This document shows positions 1 through 9,071 of a DNA stretch of 64,000 nt, in pieces. The notes below the pieces were generated by a model. The model had not been told where the DNA came from, made no database searches, and worked only from the letters and a program-made list of their open reading frames with translations. Within the stretch, counting starts at the first letter, position 1. Each line of letters begins with the position of its first letter. The position numbers were made by a program, and so were the translations under genes. Source of the DNA: Arthrobacter sp. Soil736 (GTDB lineage: Bacteria > Actinomycetota > Actinomycetes > Actinomycetales > Micrococcaceae); the NCBI RefSeq assembly GCF_001428005.1, contig NZ_LMSB01000012.1:176367-240366 (forward strand), read 5' to 3'.

Positions 1-414
1 GAAGCCAAGCAGCACCAGGACGAAGAGTTTGCCGCCCCACCGGGGCAGCAGCCGCTCGAGCATGGCGATGGAACCCTCGCCGTGGGAGCTCTCGCCAGCG
101 ACCCGCCGGTACACGGGCAATGCCCCGCAGAGCGTGACGGCAACCAGGACGAGGGTGGCGAGCGGAGAAATGACCCCGGCCGCGAGCGCCGCGATGGCTG
201 GCTGATAGCCGAGCGTGGAAAAGTAGTCCACCCCGGTCAGGCACATGACCTGCCACCACGGGTGCCTGCGCTCGTGCGCCGCGGCCAGTCCGCCGGGCCC
301 CTGGTGGGATCCCTTGCTGTCTTGCAGGCCCAGGAGCAGCCAGCTTTTGAGTCGCTCCTGCCCGTTGGGCGGGAGCGCCGAGGGGTCCGCGGGCGGACGG
401 GTCATCGTTGTCAT
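1..414 (-). CDS. APC-superfamily permease, N-terminal part (runs off left edge)
   Basis: The minus strand reads from an ATG at 414 to the window edge without a stop (138 codons), so this is the first part of a larger protein. After about 50 soluble residues come the first membrane segments, beginning around [15 protein letters not shown] and followed by a hydrophobic stretch and [20 protein letters not shown]. This is the look of APC-type permeases, including the KUP/KimA-like potassium importers, which share an early 'D-x-x-S-T-x-x-Y' helix. It lies head-to-head with a KdpD/KdpE-like two-component system and has no kdpFABC nearby, so potassium or a related solute is an inferred substrate, not a demonstrated one. 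An amino-acid permease is the main alternative. The C-terminal two thirds lie outside the window. Confidence 0.7.
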   Translation of the reverse strand, partial: MTTMTRPPADPSALPPNGQERLKSWLLLGLQDSKGSHQGPGGLAAAHERRHPWWQVMCLTGVDYFSTLGYQPAIAALAAGVISPLATLVLVAVTLCGALPVYRRVAGESSHGEGSIAMLERLLPRWGGKLFVLVLLGF

Positions 415-590
415 GGGGCCTTTCAGCGCGCAGCACGGCGCCGCGGGCACAGCCGAACGTAGCACCGGACCATCGGGGCCCGCCCGGTTTGGGCGGTATC
501 TTGACGGATCCTTAACGCCGGTGTGAGGCACCCCATACCGGCGGCTGCCCATCGGCTGAACCGCCGGGGCCAATGAGCGTGCACTGGTGA

Positions 591-596
591 AAGAAT
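591..596 (+). promoter_or_regulatory. candidate -10 box of the KdpD-like gene (leaderless)
   Basis: AAGAAT ends 6 bases before the ATG at 603, the same spacing seen at many other starts in this window. The first base departs from TAnnnT, so this is one of the weaker members of the group. No clear Shine-Dalgarno sequence precedes the ATG. Confidence 0.4.
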
Positions 597-602
597 GGCG
601 TC

Positions 603-2621
603 ATGGCACGGGAACGGATTGTCATTGGCTTGGCCGGTGGCGGCGAGGGGGAGATCCTGATCCGCCGTGCGGCCAGGCTCCTCGGCGCCTCCGGGGACGG
701 GGAGCTGATCGCGGTGCACGTCCGTTCCGCCGGCGGCGTCGCCGGCGAATCGCCCCAGGCCCTCGAAGCCCAGCGCCGGCTCATAGTTGAGCTGGGCGGC
801 AGCTACCACACCGTCGCGGCGCCGGAACCCGCCCGGGCACTCCTCGAGTTTGCCGCGAACGTCGGCGCCACCCGGATCGTCGTTGGCCAGGCCCGCAGCA
901 AGCGGATGGCCGCGCTCGTGTCCGGCGGCGGCGCGGAGGCCCGGATTGTCCGGGGAGCCGGCGACATCGATGTCCAGGTGGTGCCCCATCCCCAGGCCGG
1001 CCGCGGCACGGGCAGAACAAGGCAGCGGGATCTCGGCCGGGTCCGCGTGGGCGTCGGGTTCGCCCTCGCAGCCGCGGTTCCCGTCCTCATGCAGCTGCTG
1101 CTGGCCGCCTTCGACCACAGCGTGGCCACCGCCGTCCTGCTCCAGCTTGCCGGCGCCGTGGCCGTCGCCCTGGTCGGCGGCCTGTGGCCGGCCGTCGCCG
1201 GCGCGCTCTGGAGCAGCCTGCTGGTCAATTACTACTCGACGCCGCCCCTGGGCGACCTCGCCATCCACGACCCCCAGGACCTGCTCTCCCTTGGCGTGTT
1301 CGTCGGAGTGTCCGTGGCTGTGGCCGGTGTGGTGGACCAGTCCGCCCGCCGCTCCAAGGAAGCCGCCCGTGCCCGGGCCGAGGCGGCAACGCTGGGCGAC
1401 CTGACCCGCGGCGCGACCCGCTCGGAGGACACCGTGGCCAGCCTGCTGGAGCAGGCGCTGGACGTCTTCGGGGCGCGTGCGGCGGCGGTATTCACCGGCA
1501 CTGGCGGGTTCGCTGCCGCAGCCGGCTCAAGTGCCGCCGGCAACCTTGCCGGCGGCCACCGCACCCGGGGGAACCCGGGGGACGGCGCAGACCACAACGT
1601 GCGGTTGCTTGCGAGCGCCGGGGAACTGACGGAACGGGAGCGCGAAGGCCGGGACTTCGCCGGCCACACGGTGGAACCGATCGACGGCGCCACCTGGCTG
1701 GTGCTCTTCGGCCGCACGGTGCCGGCCGCGGAAAGCAGGCTGCTGGGAGCCTTCGCGGTGCACGTGATGGCCCAGCTGGAGCGCCAGCAGCTGGCCGCCA
1801 GCCGGCTGGAGGTTTTGCGGCTAGCAGAGGGGAACACGATGCGCACAGCCATTCTGCGGGCCGTGTCCCATGACCTGCGGACGCCGTTGGCGGGAATCAA
1901 GCTGGCCGCGGGCGGTCTCCTGCAGACGGCAGTCACGTACACGCCGGGCGAACAAAAAGAGCTGCTGGAAACCATCGATGAATGCACCGACCGCCTCGAC
2001 GTCCTCGTGGGGAACCTCCTGGACATGTCGCGGATTACCGCCGATTCAGTCCGGCCGCTGCTCAGGCCGGTCCGGTGGTTTGAGGTGCTTCCTCCGGCCC
2101 TGCGCGGCCTGCCTGCCGGCACCGTCCGGGTGGACCTGCCGCCCAACATGCCGGCCGTGGACGCCGACCCGGGCCTGCTTGAACGTGTCATCGCCAACAT
2201 CGTTGAAAATGCCGTCAAGTACGCGCCGGGGTCCGACATCACTGTCGCCGGGGCCGCCGGAGGCCTCAGCACGGCCACGCTGGACGGTCATCCCTCCGGC
2301 GAGCTGAGGATCATTGATCACGGAAACGGCGTGCCGGCCAGCAACGTGGTGGCAATGTTCCGGCCGTTCCAGCGCCTCGACGACATTCCCCAGACCACCG
2401 GAGTGGGCCTGGGCCTGGCGGTTGCCAAGGGATTCGTCGCCGCGATGGGCGGGAGCCTGACGGCGCAGGAGACCCCCGGTGGCGGCCTGACCATGGTCAT
2501 CCGGCTGCCGCTGTCGACCGGCATCTCCACCGGAGCGGGCTCCGGTGGCCCGGTCTCCGCCACCTCCGCTGCTGCGGCGCCCGGCGGAACAGCGGACCAT
2601 CCTGCGGAGGCCGCCCCGTGA
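603..2621 (+). CDS. KdpD-like sensor histidine kinase lacking the N-terminal KdpD domain
   Basis: This 672-residue membrane sensor kinase presumably phosphorylates the response regulator encoded next to it. Residues about 5-125 form a universal-stress-protein fold as in the middle of KdpD. About 140-245 are the DUF4118 membrane helices, about 275-400 a GAF-like region. The H-box VSHDLRTPLAG lies near residue 422, the N-box NIVENAVKYAP near 535, and the G-boxes DHGNGVP and GVGLGLAVAKG follow. Classical KdpD is about 890 residues and begins with a Walker-bearing KdpD domain; here the protein starts directly at the USP domain, so that domain is absent. The stop overlaps the regulator start (GTGA at 2618-2621), implying translational coupling. 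No kdpFABC is present in the window, so the usual target is missing and the divergent permease at 1-414 is the natural candidate target. Confidence 0.85.
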   Translation: MARERIVIGLAGGGEGEILIRRAARLLGASGDGELIAVHVRSAGGVAGESPQALEAQRRLIVELGGSYHTVAAPEPARALLEFAANVGATRIVVGQARSKRMAALVSGGGAEARIVRGAGDIDVQVVPHPQAGRGTGRTRQRDLGRVRVGVGFALAAAVPVLMQLLLAAFDHSVATAVLLQLAGAVAVALVGGLWPAVAGALWSSLLVNYYSTPPLGDLAIHDPQDLLSLGVFVGVSVAVAGVVDQSARRSKEAARARAEAATLGDLTRGATRSEDTVASLLEQALDVFGARAAAVFTGTGGFAAAAGSSAAGNLAGGHRTRGNPGDGADHNVRLLASAGELTEREREGRDFAGHTVEPIDGATWLVLFGRTVPAAESRLLGAFAVHVMAQLERQQLAASRLEVLRLAEGNTMRTAILRAVSHDLRTPLAGIKLAAGGLLQTAVTYTPGEQKELLETIDECTDRLDVLVGNLLDMSRITADSVRPLLRPVRWFEVLPPALRGLPAGTVRVDLPPNMPAVDADPGLLERVIANIVENAVKYAPGSDITVAGAAGGLSTATLDGHPSGELRIIDHGNGVPASNVVAMFRPFQRLDDIPQTTGVGLGLAVAKGFVAAMGGSLTAQETPGGGLTMVIRLPLSTGISTGAGSGGPVSATSAAAAPGGTADHPAEAAP

Positions 2622-3292
2622 CCGGCATCCTCGTGGTGGACGATGATCCCCACCTGCTGAAGGCCCTGCGGATCACCCTGCAGGCGCACGGATACAGCGT
2701 GGAAACCGCGCCGGACGGCCGCTCGGCGTTGCTGGCGGCCACCCGCAACCCGCCCGGCCTGGTGGTCCTGGACCTCGGACTTCCCGATATGGACGGGGCA
2801 GCCGTGCTCAGGGAACTCCGCCGCTGGAGCAGTGCGCCCGTGCTGGTGCTGTCGGCGCGGCACGGGTCAGCCGACAAAGTCGATGCCCTGGATGCCGGGG
2901 CGGATGACTACATCACCAAGCCGTTCGGCCTGGAGGAACTCCTGGCCCGGCTCCGTGCGCTGCTGCGCCGTGCTCCGGACACCGCAGAGGCACCCACGGT
3001 CACCACGGCGGAGTTCACCGTGGACCTCGGCCAGCGGGTGGTCACCCGGAACGGCGAGTCGGTGAGGCTGACCCCCACCGAATGGAGCATCCTGGAACTG
3101 CTGGTCCGCAACCCCGGAAAGCTCATCACGCAGCAGCAGATCCTGTCGACCGTGTGGGGTCCTGCCTACGCGAAGGAAGCCAACTACCTGCGGGTCTACA
3201 TCGCCCAGCTCCGGCGCAAACTCGAAGCGGACACCGGCAATCCGCGCCACCTGCTGACCGAGGCCGGAATCGGCTACCGCTTCCGGCCCTGA
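2618..3292 (+). CDS. KdpE-like OmpR-family response regulator
   Basis: A 224-residue two-domain regulator. The receiver domain (about 1-120) has the acidic pair DDD near residue 8, the phosphoacceptor in VVLDLGLPDMDG near residue 52, and the switch lysine in DDYITKPFG. The C-terminal half is an OmpR/PhoB winged helix ending in LTEAGIGYRFRP, typical of KdpE. The GTG start lies inside the kinase stop region, so it is the second gene of a coupled pair. It should bind DNA near its own operon or the divergent permease; I could not identify an operator. OmpR-family membership is firm. Assignment to KdpE rests on the partner kinase and the C-terminal motif. Confidence 0.88.
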   Translation: MTGILVVDDDPHLLKALRITLQAHGYSVETAPDGRSALLAATRNPPGLVVLDLGLPDMDGAAVLRELRRWSSAPVLVLSARHGSADKVDALDAGADDYITKPFGLEELLARLRALLRRAPDTAEAPTVTTAEFTVDLGQRVVTRNGESVRLTPTEWSILELLVRNPGKLITQQQILSTVWGPAYAKEANYLRVYIAQLRRKLEADTGNPRHLLTEAGIGYRFRP

Positions 3293-3400
3293 CACTGCCG
3301 GGCATCCCGGGGAACCCCTATGAACACGAGTCGGATTGGGGCAACATGTGTAGTGTTTCAGTTCCGCCACACAAGTTCCGCCGCATAAGGAGAACCGATC

Positions 3401-3838
3401 GTGTCCACACTGCTTAACCCGTACATCAGCTTCCGTGACAATGCCCGTGAGGCCCTGAACTTCTACCAGTCCGTTTTTGGCGGCCAGCTGGCGCTGAGCA
3501 CCTTCGCGGAGTTCCACGCCAGCGAGGACCCGGCCGAGGCGGACAAGATCATGCACGGGATGCTGACCTCGGACAAAGGCTTCGTTCTCATGGGGGCTGA
3601 CACTCCCAGCTCCATGGACTACTCGCCCGGAAACAACATCTCCGTGTCGCTCAGCGGAGAGGACGAGGGCGAACTGCGCGGCTACTACGACAAGCTGTCC
3701 GGCGATGGCGGCACCGTCACCGTCCCGATGGCAACGGCGCCGTGGGGCGACATCTTTGGCATGTGCACTGACAAGTTCGGCATCGCGTGGCTGGTCAACG
3801 TCAACGCCCAGGGCGGGCAGGCGGCTCCTGCTTCCTAG
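3401..3838 (+). CDS. VOC-fold protein (PhnB/glyoxalase-like)
   Basis: A 145-residue protein beginning VSTLLNPYISFRDNAREAL and containing FYQSVFGGQL, the standard opening of PhnB/DUF-type members of the vicinal oxygen chelate superfamily. The family folds as paired beta-alpha-beta units and typically binds a metal or small ligand; many members have no known reaction. The GTG start is supported by AAGGAG at 3387-3392, eight bases upstream. It stands alone, 108 bases after the response regulator and on the same strand. No substrate can be inferred from context. Confidence 0.8.
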   Translation: MSTLLNPYISFRDNAREALNFYQSVFGGQLALSTFAEFHASEDPAEADKIMHGMLTSDKGFVLMGADTPSSMDYSPGNNISVSLSGEDEGELRGYYDKLSGDGGTVTVPMATAPWGDIFGMCTDKFGIAWLVNVNAQGGQAAPAS

Positions 3839-3958
3839 CGATCCGATCGAGGTCATGGGGGCGACGGTCCTGTCGCCGTCTCCGGCGAGGCAGCGGTAGG
3901 GTTCCTCGGCCGCTGCCCGTCCCTTGAGGTGCGTGCGGGGCGGTGCGACTATGGACGG

Positions 3959-4633
3959 GTGCAGCCCATTCTTGACTTCATAGGCCACTTCTGGTGGCTC
4001 ATATTTCCGTTGAGCGGAATCGTAGGCGGCTGGAGCAAGGCGTGGTCGAACGCAAGCGAACGCCGGCACCAGCGCAGGATGGAACTCTACCGGCTCCGGA
4101 ACCAGGCACTCTCCGCGGAGCAGGCAGGTGAAGCCGAGGTTGCTGCGCTGCTGGCCGCACACGATGACGTCAACCGGCGCTGGCTGGACTACGAGCTGGA
4201 CGTGGGTAAGCTCATCGACTTTCCGGTCATGACGGATGTCCGGGAACCCCTCACGGTGGCGTTTCTGCGCGCCAAGCGGGAAGCCGACGGGCTGCGGCCT
4301 GCAGATCCTGCCGGCTTGGGCAGCAGGACGCGCCTGGACGAATACCGCGCCGCTGTGCGCAATTTCGAGGTCGCCTTCGACATCGCTGAGCGGGAAGCCC
4401 GGCGCATCAGGGACAGCAACTTTTCGGCAGACGAACGCCAGAAGCTTGCAAAGGCACGGAAGCTGCTGCGGATCGCCGAAGATGACGCTGCCACTCCCGC
4501 CGAACGGCAGACGGCGTACAAACGCGCACGGCACGAGCTGGAGGGCCTGATTGTGCTGCCCGATGCGACTCGGGCAGCACTCGAGGAGAAAGTCGCTCGG
4601 ATGCTCGGGGCAGGGCCGACGGCCGCGACGTGA
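3959..4633 (+). CDS. hypothetical membrane-anchored coiled-coil protein
   Basis: I do not recognise a named family. From the GTG at 3959 the protein has 224 residues: one hydrophobic N-terminal segment (ILDFIGHFWWLIFPLSGIVG, residues about 4-23), then a basic stretch (ERRHQRRMELYRLR) and a long charged, probably helical body rich in E, R and A. This suggests a single-pass protein with a cytoplasmic helical domain. The frame is open upstream to 3929, but the membrane segment sits naturally at the N-terminus when translation starts at 3959. GACTAT lies 6 bases before that GTG, weakly matching the leaderless pattern. It is isolated between the VOC gene and the convergent phosphoketolase gene. 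Real coding is supported by the uninterrupted frame and coherent protein composition; function is unknown. Confidence 0.7.
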   Translation: MQPILDFIGHFWWLIFPLSGIVGGWSKAWSNASERRHQRRMELYRLRNQALSAEQAGEAEVAALLAAHDDVNRRWLDYELDVGKLIDFPVMTDVREPLTVAFLRAKREADGLRPADPAGLGSRTRLDEYRAAVRNFEVAFDIAEREARRIRDSNFSADERQKLAKARKLLRIAEDDAATPAERQTAYKRARHELEGLIVLPDATRAALEEKVARMLGAGPTAAT

Positions 4634-4682
4634 ACGGCGGTGGGACCCGGACAGCCGTGCGGCCTGAACGTGGGTTGCCGGC

Positions 4683-7079
4683 CTAGCCCGGCGGCGTCCA
4701 GACCCACTCACGGATCTCGGGAAGGTCCTCAAAGTGCTCGCGGATGTACTCGGCATGGGCGTCCAGCTGCCGGTTGCAGTGGTCCGTGAGCGCTTCTGCG
4801 CCGGGAAGCTGCCGCGGCATCCGCCGGAGCGCCTCCACGGCCAGGTGGTAGCGGCTCATGCGGTTGACCACCACCATGTCGAACGGCGTGGTGGTGGTTC
4901 CCTGCTGGCTGTACCCGCGGACGTGGAAGCGTTCCGGGTTCGGACGGCCGTGCAGCAGCTGGTGGAACGAGCGGGCGTAGCCGTGCCAGGCCACAATCAC
5001 ATCGCAGCTGTCCGTGAACAGCGAACTGAACGTCCCGTCGTCGAGACCGTGCGGGTGGGTGTCCCTGGGCGGAAGGACCATGGCGTCCATGACGTTGACC
5101 ACGCGCACCCGGGCGTCGGGGACGTGGCGCTGAACGAGCCACGCGGCCGCCAGCGTCTCCTCGGTGGGGATGTCCCCGGCACAGGCGAGGACGATGTCCG
5201 GGTCGGCGGTGTCGCCCGGGTCCTCATTCCCGGCCCAGGCCCAGCGGGATGCCCCGGCGTCGGCATGGGCACGTGCTTCCTCGAGGGTGAGGTACTGGGG
5301 GTGGGGCTGCTTGTCCACCACCACGAGGTTGACGTAGTCCGTGCTGAGCAGGACGTGCTCCGCCGCAACCAGCAGAGTGTTGGTATCCGGCGGGAGGTAG
5401 ATCCTGGTCACTTCACCCGACAGGGAAAGCACGGTGTCGATCAGGCCCGGACCTTGATGGCTGAACCCGTTGTGGTCATTTCGCCAGCACGTGGACGTCA
5501 GAAGGATGTTCAGGCTCGGAACAGGTGAGCGCCATTCGAGTTCGCGGGCGTGCTGCAGCCACTTGGCGTGCTGGACGGTCATGGATGCGCTGACCATTGC
5601 GAACGCCTCGTAGCTGGCGAAGAACCCGTGCCTTCCGGTCAGCAGGTAGCCTTCCAGCCACCCCTGGCACAGGTGCTCGGAGAGTACCTCCATGACCCGG
5701 CCGTCTGCCGAGACATGATCATCCGCGGCGTCACTGCCGCGGGGCGGGAGGAGGAGGCACCGGTCGGTGGCCTCGAACACGGCGCCCAGCCGGTTGCTGT
5801 TGGTCTCGTCGGGGCAGAAGAGCCGGAACCGGGGGTTGTCCTCCGTGTTGCGGTAAAGGTCCCGGAACAGTTCGCCCAGGGGTTTGGTGGTCTCGCTGCT
5901 GGTGGAGCCGCGTTCGCCGGGGTGGGCGGCATACCGCCCGAGGTCGGGGATCACGAGCGGGACGGACGGCTGGCCGTTGGCCGGGGGCACTGCTCCCATC
6001 CGCAGCCGGCCCTCCGGCGCGAGGGCTGCCAGTTCGGGCACGAGCCGGCCGCCGTCGTCGAAAAGGGTTTCCGGCTTATAGGAACGCATCCACTGTTCAA
6101 GCAGGGCCAGGTGCTCCGGATTGTCCTTGACGCCGGAGAGGGGCACCTGGTGGGAGCGGAAGGTTCCCTCGACCGGGTTGCCGTCCACGGATTCCGGACC
6201 GGTCCACCCCTTCGGTGTCCGCAGGATGATGGCGGGCCAGCGGACAGCGTCCGCGGTGCCGCCGCTGCGGGCCTGCTCCCGGATTCCCCGGATGGCGGCA
6301 TACGCGCCGTCCACGGCCGAGGCCATCGCCCGGTGGACGGGACCGGGCCGGTCCCCGGAAACCGTTACCGGGTCCCAGCCGTGCGCGCGCAGCAGGGCTT
6401 CCACGTCGTCGTCGGAGCGGCGGCCGAGCACTGTGGGTCCTGAGATCTTGTGTCCGTTGAGGTGCAGAATCGGCAGGACGGCGCCGTCCCGTGCCGGGTT
6501 GAGGAAGAACGGCGCCCCCCAGGATGCTGCGAGCGGCCCGGTTTCCGCCTCGCCGTCCCCAATCACGCAGGCGGCGATCAGCCCGGGGTTGTCCATGACC
6601 GCCCCGGTGGCGTGCATGAGCGAATAACCCAGCTCGCCGCCTTCATGGATGGAGCCCGGGGTGGCAGGCCCCACATGGCTGCCCACGCCGCCGGGAGTCG
6701 AAAATTGCCGCGCCAGCCGCCTCAGGCCGGCAACGTTCTGCCCGACGTCCGGGTAGATCTCGGAGTAGGTGCCTTCGAGGTAGACGTTCGCCACCACGGA
6801 CGGGCCGCCGTGTCCCGGGCCCGCGACGAACAGGACCTCCGCGGACGTCCTCCTGATCAGCCGGTTGAGGTGCACGTACACGAGGGACAGGCCCGGCCCG
6901 GTTCCCCAGTGCCCCAGCAGCCTCGGCTTGATGTGGCCCGGCTCCAGCGGCTCCCTGAGCAGCGGGTTCTCCTGGAGGTAGATCTGGGCCACGGTCAGGT
7001 AGTTCGCCGCAGCCCAGTACCGGTTCAGCAGCTCAAGGTCTTCGGCGGAGATTGCCTGGCCTGCCTCGGTGTTGCCCAT
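4683..7079 (-). CDS. xfp: xylulose-5-phosphate/fructose-6-phosphate phosphoketolase
   Basis: This thiamine-diphosphate enzyme cleaves xylulose 5-phosphate (and usually fructose 6-phosphate) with phosphate to acetyl phosphate plus an aldose phosphate. The protein has the family opening LNRYWAAANYLTVAQIYL, the GHWGTGPGLSLVYVHLNR block, the ThDP-pyrophosphate region VIGDGEAETGPLA, and the C-terminal HGYARSFHQLLHGRPNPERF block. From the ATG at 7079 it has 798 residues, the usual family length. The frame is open to 7121, but 7079 is preceded by GAGAGG at a good distance and begins MGNTEAGQ, so I chose it. It is transcribed divergently from a universal stress protein, with a 21-bp palindrome between them. 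Joint control under energy or oxygen stress is an inference. Confidence 0.95.
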   Translation of the reverse strand: MGNTEAGQAISAEDLELLNRYWAAANYLTVAQIYLQENPLLREPLEPGHIKPRLLGHWGTGPGLSLVYVHLNRLIRRTSAEVLFVAGPGHGGPSVVANVYLEGTYSEIYPDVGQNVAGLRRLARQFSTPGGVGSHVGPATPGSIHEGGELGYSLMHATGAVMDNPGLIAACVIGDGEAETGPLAASWGAPFFLNPARDGAVLPILHLNGHKISGPTVLGRRSDDDVEALLRAHGWDPVTVSGDRPGPVHRAMASAVDGAYAAIRGIREQARSGGTADAVRWPAIILRTPKGWTGPESVDGNPVEGTFRSHQVPLSGVKDNPEHLALLEQWMRSYKPETLFDDGGRLVPELAALAPEGRLRMGAVPPANGQPSVPLVIPDLGRYAAHPGERGSTSSETTKPLGELFRDLYRNTEDNPRFRLFCPDETNSNRLGAVFEATDRCLLLPPRGSDAADDHVSADGRVMEVLSEHLCQGWLEGYLLTGRHGFFASYEAFAMVSASMTVQHAKWLQHARELEWRSPVPSLNILLTSTCWRNDHNGFSHQGPGLIDTVLSLSGEVTRIYLPPDTNTLLVAAEHVLLSTDYVNLVVVDKQPHPQYLTLEEARAHADAGASRWAWAGNEDPGDTADPDIVLACAGDIPTEETLAAAWLVQRHVPDARVRVVNVMDAMVLPPRDTHPHGLDDGTFSSLFTDSCDVIVAWHGYARSFHQLLHGRPNPERFHVRGYSQQGTTTTPFDMVVVNRMSRYHLAVEALRRMPRQLPGAEALTDHCNRQLDAHAEYIREHFEDLPEIREWVWTPPG

Positions 7080-7188
7080 GCAAGTGCCTCTCGTCGGTAC
7101 TGCTACAGCGCTGACGGGCACAGTCTACTCGGGAGGAAATGGGCGCGATCCCGGAATCCGCACGGTGGTTGAAAGGCGTCGGAGCCCG

Positions 7189-7209
7189 GGGCGTAAGGCC
7201 CTTACGCCC
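7189..7209. promoter_or_regulatory. 21-bp palindrome between phosphoketolase and stress-protein genes (candidate operator)
   Basis: Arms GGGCGTAAGG and CCTTACGCCC are perfect inverted copies around a single central C. With only one base between the arms it would make a poor RNA hairpin, which favours a dimeric protein-binding site. It lies in the 238-base gap between divergent start codons at 7079 and 7318, so one regulator could act on both genes. Confidence 0.5.
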
Positions 7210-7317
7210 GCAGCGTCCTGCGGAGGAGAATGAAGGTATCAGCGGTCTTTCGGCCTGCTGGTCACGGGGCTGTGCGATGAAGCAAAGCAGTGCGATGGAG
7301 CAGAGCAGGTTTCCGAA

Positions 7318-8187
7318 ATGAACAAACCAATCGTCGTCGGCGTCAACGGGTCGGCCGGCAGTGAGGCCGCAATGGCGTGGTCCCTCAACCGTGCAGCCCG
7401 GCTCAAGCTTCCCGTCATCGCCATGCATGCCGTGGATGACCGGCGGATAGCGCTGGAATTCCAGTACCACGAGGTGATCAAGGAATCTGCCCTGCAGCTC
7501 CTGCGGCAGGTGCAGCAGGACGCCGCCAGTCAGGCACCCGGCGTCGACGTCGAGATCCAGCTGCGGCATGGCGGCACCGCGTTGGCGCTGAAGGAGATGT
7601 CCAGGGACGCGTCCATGCTGGTCATCGGATCACACGACAGGTACTGGGCCGACGGCGGGCCCATGACCGACCGGGCGCTGCAGATTGTCACCGCCTCGGA
7701 CAGCCCCGTGGCGGTCATTCCGCACGCCCCGGTGGCGGAACGGCGGGGAGTTGTTGTGGGCGTGGACGGCTCTGAGGAGTCGAGCCAGGCCGTTGCGCTT
7801 GCTGCCGCCGAGGCAGACCGCGAAGGGGACGAACTGACAGCGGTGCTGGCCTTCCGGCACCCCGCCAGATGGGTCCAGCGGGGACTGCCGGCCAGCAAAC
7901 TGGCCGAGGTCATGGAAGAGGAAGAGAAGGTTGTTCTGGCCGAAAGCGTGGCCGGGCTGGGGGACAGGTACCCGGACCTCGTGGTGCACCAGCGGCTCGA
8001 AAGTGACACGGACCCGGCCAAGGCGCTCGTTGAGATCGCGGCGGATGCCCGGATGTTGGTGATCGGCAGCCGGGGACGGGGCGGCTTCAGCAGGCTCATG
8101 CTCGGCTCGACGGCGCACGCGGTCCTGACCCGCGTGCCGTGCCCCACGGTCGTCACCAGAGTGCGTAAGGTCCACCACGAGGAGTAG
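7318..8187 (+). CDS. tandem universal stress protein (two USP domains)
   Basis: A 289-residue cytoplasmic protein made of two USP folds (about 1-142 and 143-289), each beginning with a beta strand of the type VVGVNGS / VVVGVDGSEES. The second domain keeps the ATP-binding motif GSRGRGGFSRLMLGST near residues 245-260. The first has GSHDRYWADGGPMTDRA in that position, so nucleotide binding there is doubtful. Tandem USPs of this type are common in actinobacteria and are induced by hypoxia or starvation in several species. The gene is divergent from phosphoketolase. Start choice is by family alignment; purine-rich GAGCAGAGCAGG lies just upstream of the ATG. Confidence 0.9.
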   Translation: MNKPIVVGVNGSAGSEAAMAWSLNRAARLKLPVIAMHAVDDRRIALEFQYHEVIKESALQLLRQVQQDAASQAPGVDVEIQLRHGGTALALKEMSRDASMLVIGSHDRYWADGGPMTDRALQIVTASDSPVAVIPHAPVAERRGVVVGVDGSEESSQAVALAAAEADREGDELTAVLAFRHPARWVQRGLPASKLAEVMEEEEKVVLAESVAGLGDRYPDLVVHQRLESDTDPAKALVEIAADARMLVIGSRGRGGFSRLMLGSTAHAVLTRVPCPTVVTRVRKVHHEE

Positions 8188-8356
8188 CGGACTGCCGTAC
8201 GGCAGCAATGCGTAGCCGCCTCAACGGGGAGGTGGTTCGTGTTGCTGCCTGCCGCGTGAACCTGCCGCCTAAGTGAAGGCGGCCCCTTGCCTGTCCGGAC
8301 ACCCGTTCCGTAGCGTGGGCCGCAGAATCGTAGTGTGGGCTTCCGGAGGGAACGCC

Positions 8357-8863
8357 GTGGGAAATGTCTCACTGTATCTGGACGTGGACGGCGTGGTGTG
8401 TCCTTTCGGCGCGACCGGCGGAACGCCGTGGGGCACCGCCTGGCGGTACGCGTACGCCGGAATGCTCGAGGTGGCGTACGCGGTGGAGCTGGTGGAGGAC
8501 CTGAACCGGCTGGTACCGGTGCCTGGTCTGAGATGCGTGTGGCTGACCAGCTGGGAGGAGCTGGCCCCGGCCATCCTCTGCCCGGCCACGGGACTCAACG
8601 GCAGCCGGTGGCCCGTGCTCACCGCGGACGGCGCGGGAAGCGGCGCGGAGTGGTGGAAGCTGGAAGCCATCCAGGCCGACGTGAGCATAACCGGTCCTGA
8701 GCGGATCATCTGGGTGGACGACCAGCTCGCCTACGAGGGCCGGGCCCAGGCCTGGGCGCGGATTCTGGGAGCGCGGGCCCTGCTGGTGTCACCCGACCCG
8801 CGGACCGGCCTGTCGCCGCAGGAGCTCGAGGCCATCCGGATCTTCGCCCAAGGTCCGCCGTGA
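8357..8863 (+). CDS. HAD-like hydrolase (HAD domain in Swiss Army Knife RNA repair type)
   Basis: From the GTG at 8357 this is a 168-residue protein starting VGNVSLYLDVDGVVCPFG. DVDGV carries the two aspartates of HAD motif I, WLTSWEE supplies motif II, and IIWVDDQ supplies the acidic motif IV. Small actinobacterial HAD proteins of this type are annotated as 'HAD domain in Swiss Army Knife RNA repair proteins', but the substrate is unknown. The longest frame begins at 8273; I chose 8357 because GGAGGG at 8345-8350 sits 6 bases before it and the beta strand leading into motif I then starts the protein. It stands alone on the plus strand. Confidence 0.75.
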   Translation: MGNVSLYLDVDGVVCPFGATGGTPWGTAWRYAYAGMLEVAYAVELVEDLNRLVPVPGLRCVWLTSWEELAPAILCPATGLNGSRWPVLTADGAGSGAEWWKLEAIQADVSITGPERIIWVDDQLAYEGRAQAWARILGARALLVSPDPRTGLSPQELEAIRIFAQGPP

Positions 8864-9071
8864 CAACACCCGCGCCGGATCCCGCCGGGCTGAGCCCGCA
8901 ACCAGGTTGAGTGCGCAGGTTTGACCTCATGGCCAAGGCGCGTACGATCTATAGGGTTTCAAGCCCGTTCTGCAGCTTTGCAACTCCCGCCGTATTAACT
9001 TCCGGTGAACTATGCTGTGCAGGCAGGGGAAGTGGAACCGCTGAACGTCGACTCTGCAGATTGGGCAACAG

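Noticed and set aside
2867..4756. 629-codon minus-strand frame spanning kdpE, the VOC gene and the hypothetical gene
   Set aside because: It crosses three plus-strand genes and two intergenic gaps, with no domain and an Arg/Pro/Gly-rich composition.
8192..8205. CTGCCGTACGGCAG palindrome after the stress-protein gene
   Set aside because: Perfect but only 14 bases with no loop; not enough to call a terminator or operator.
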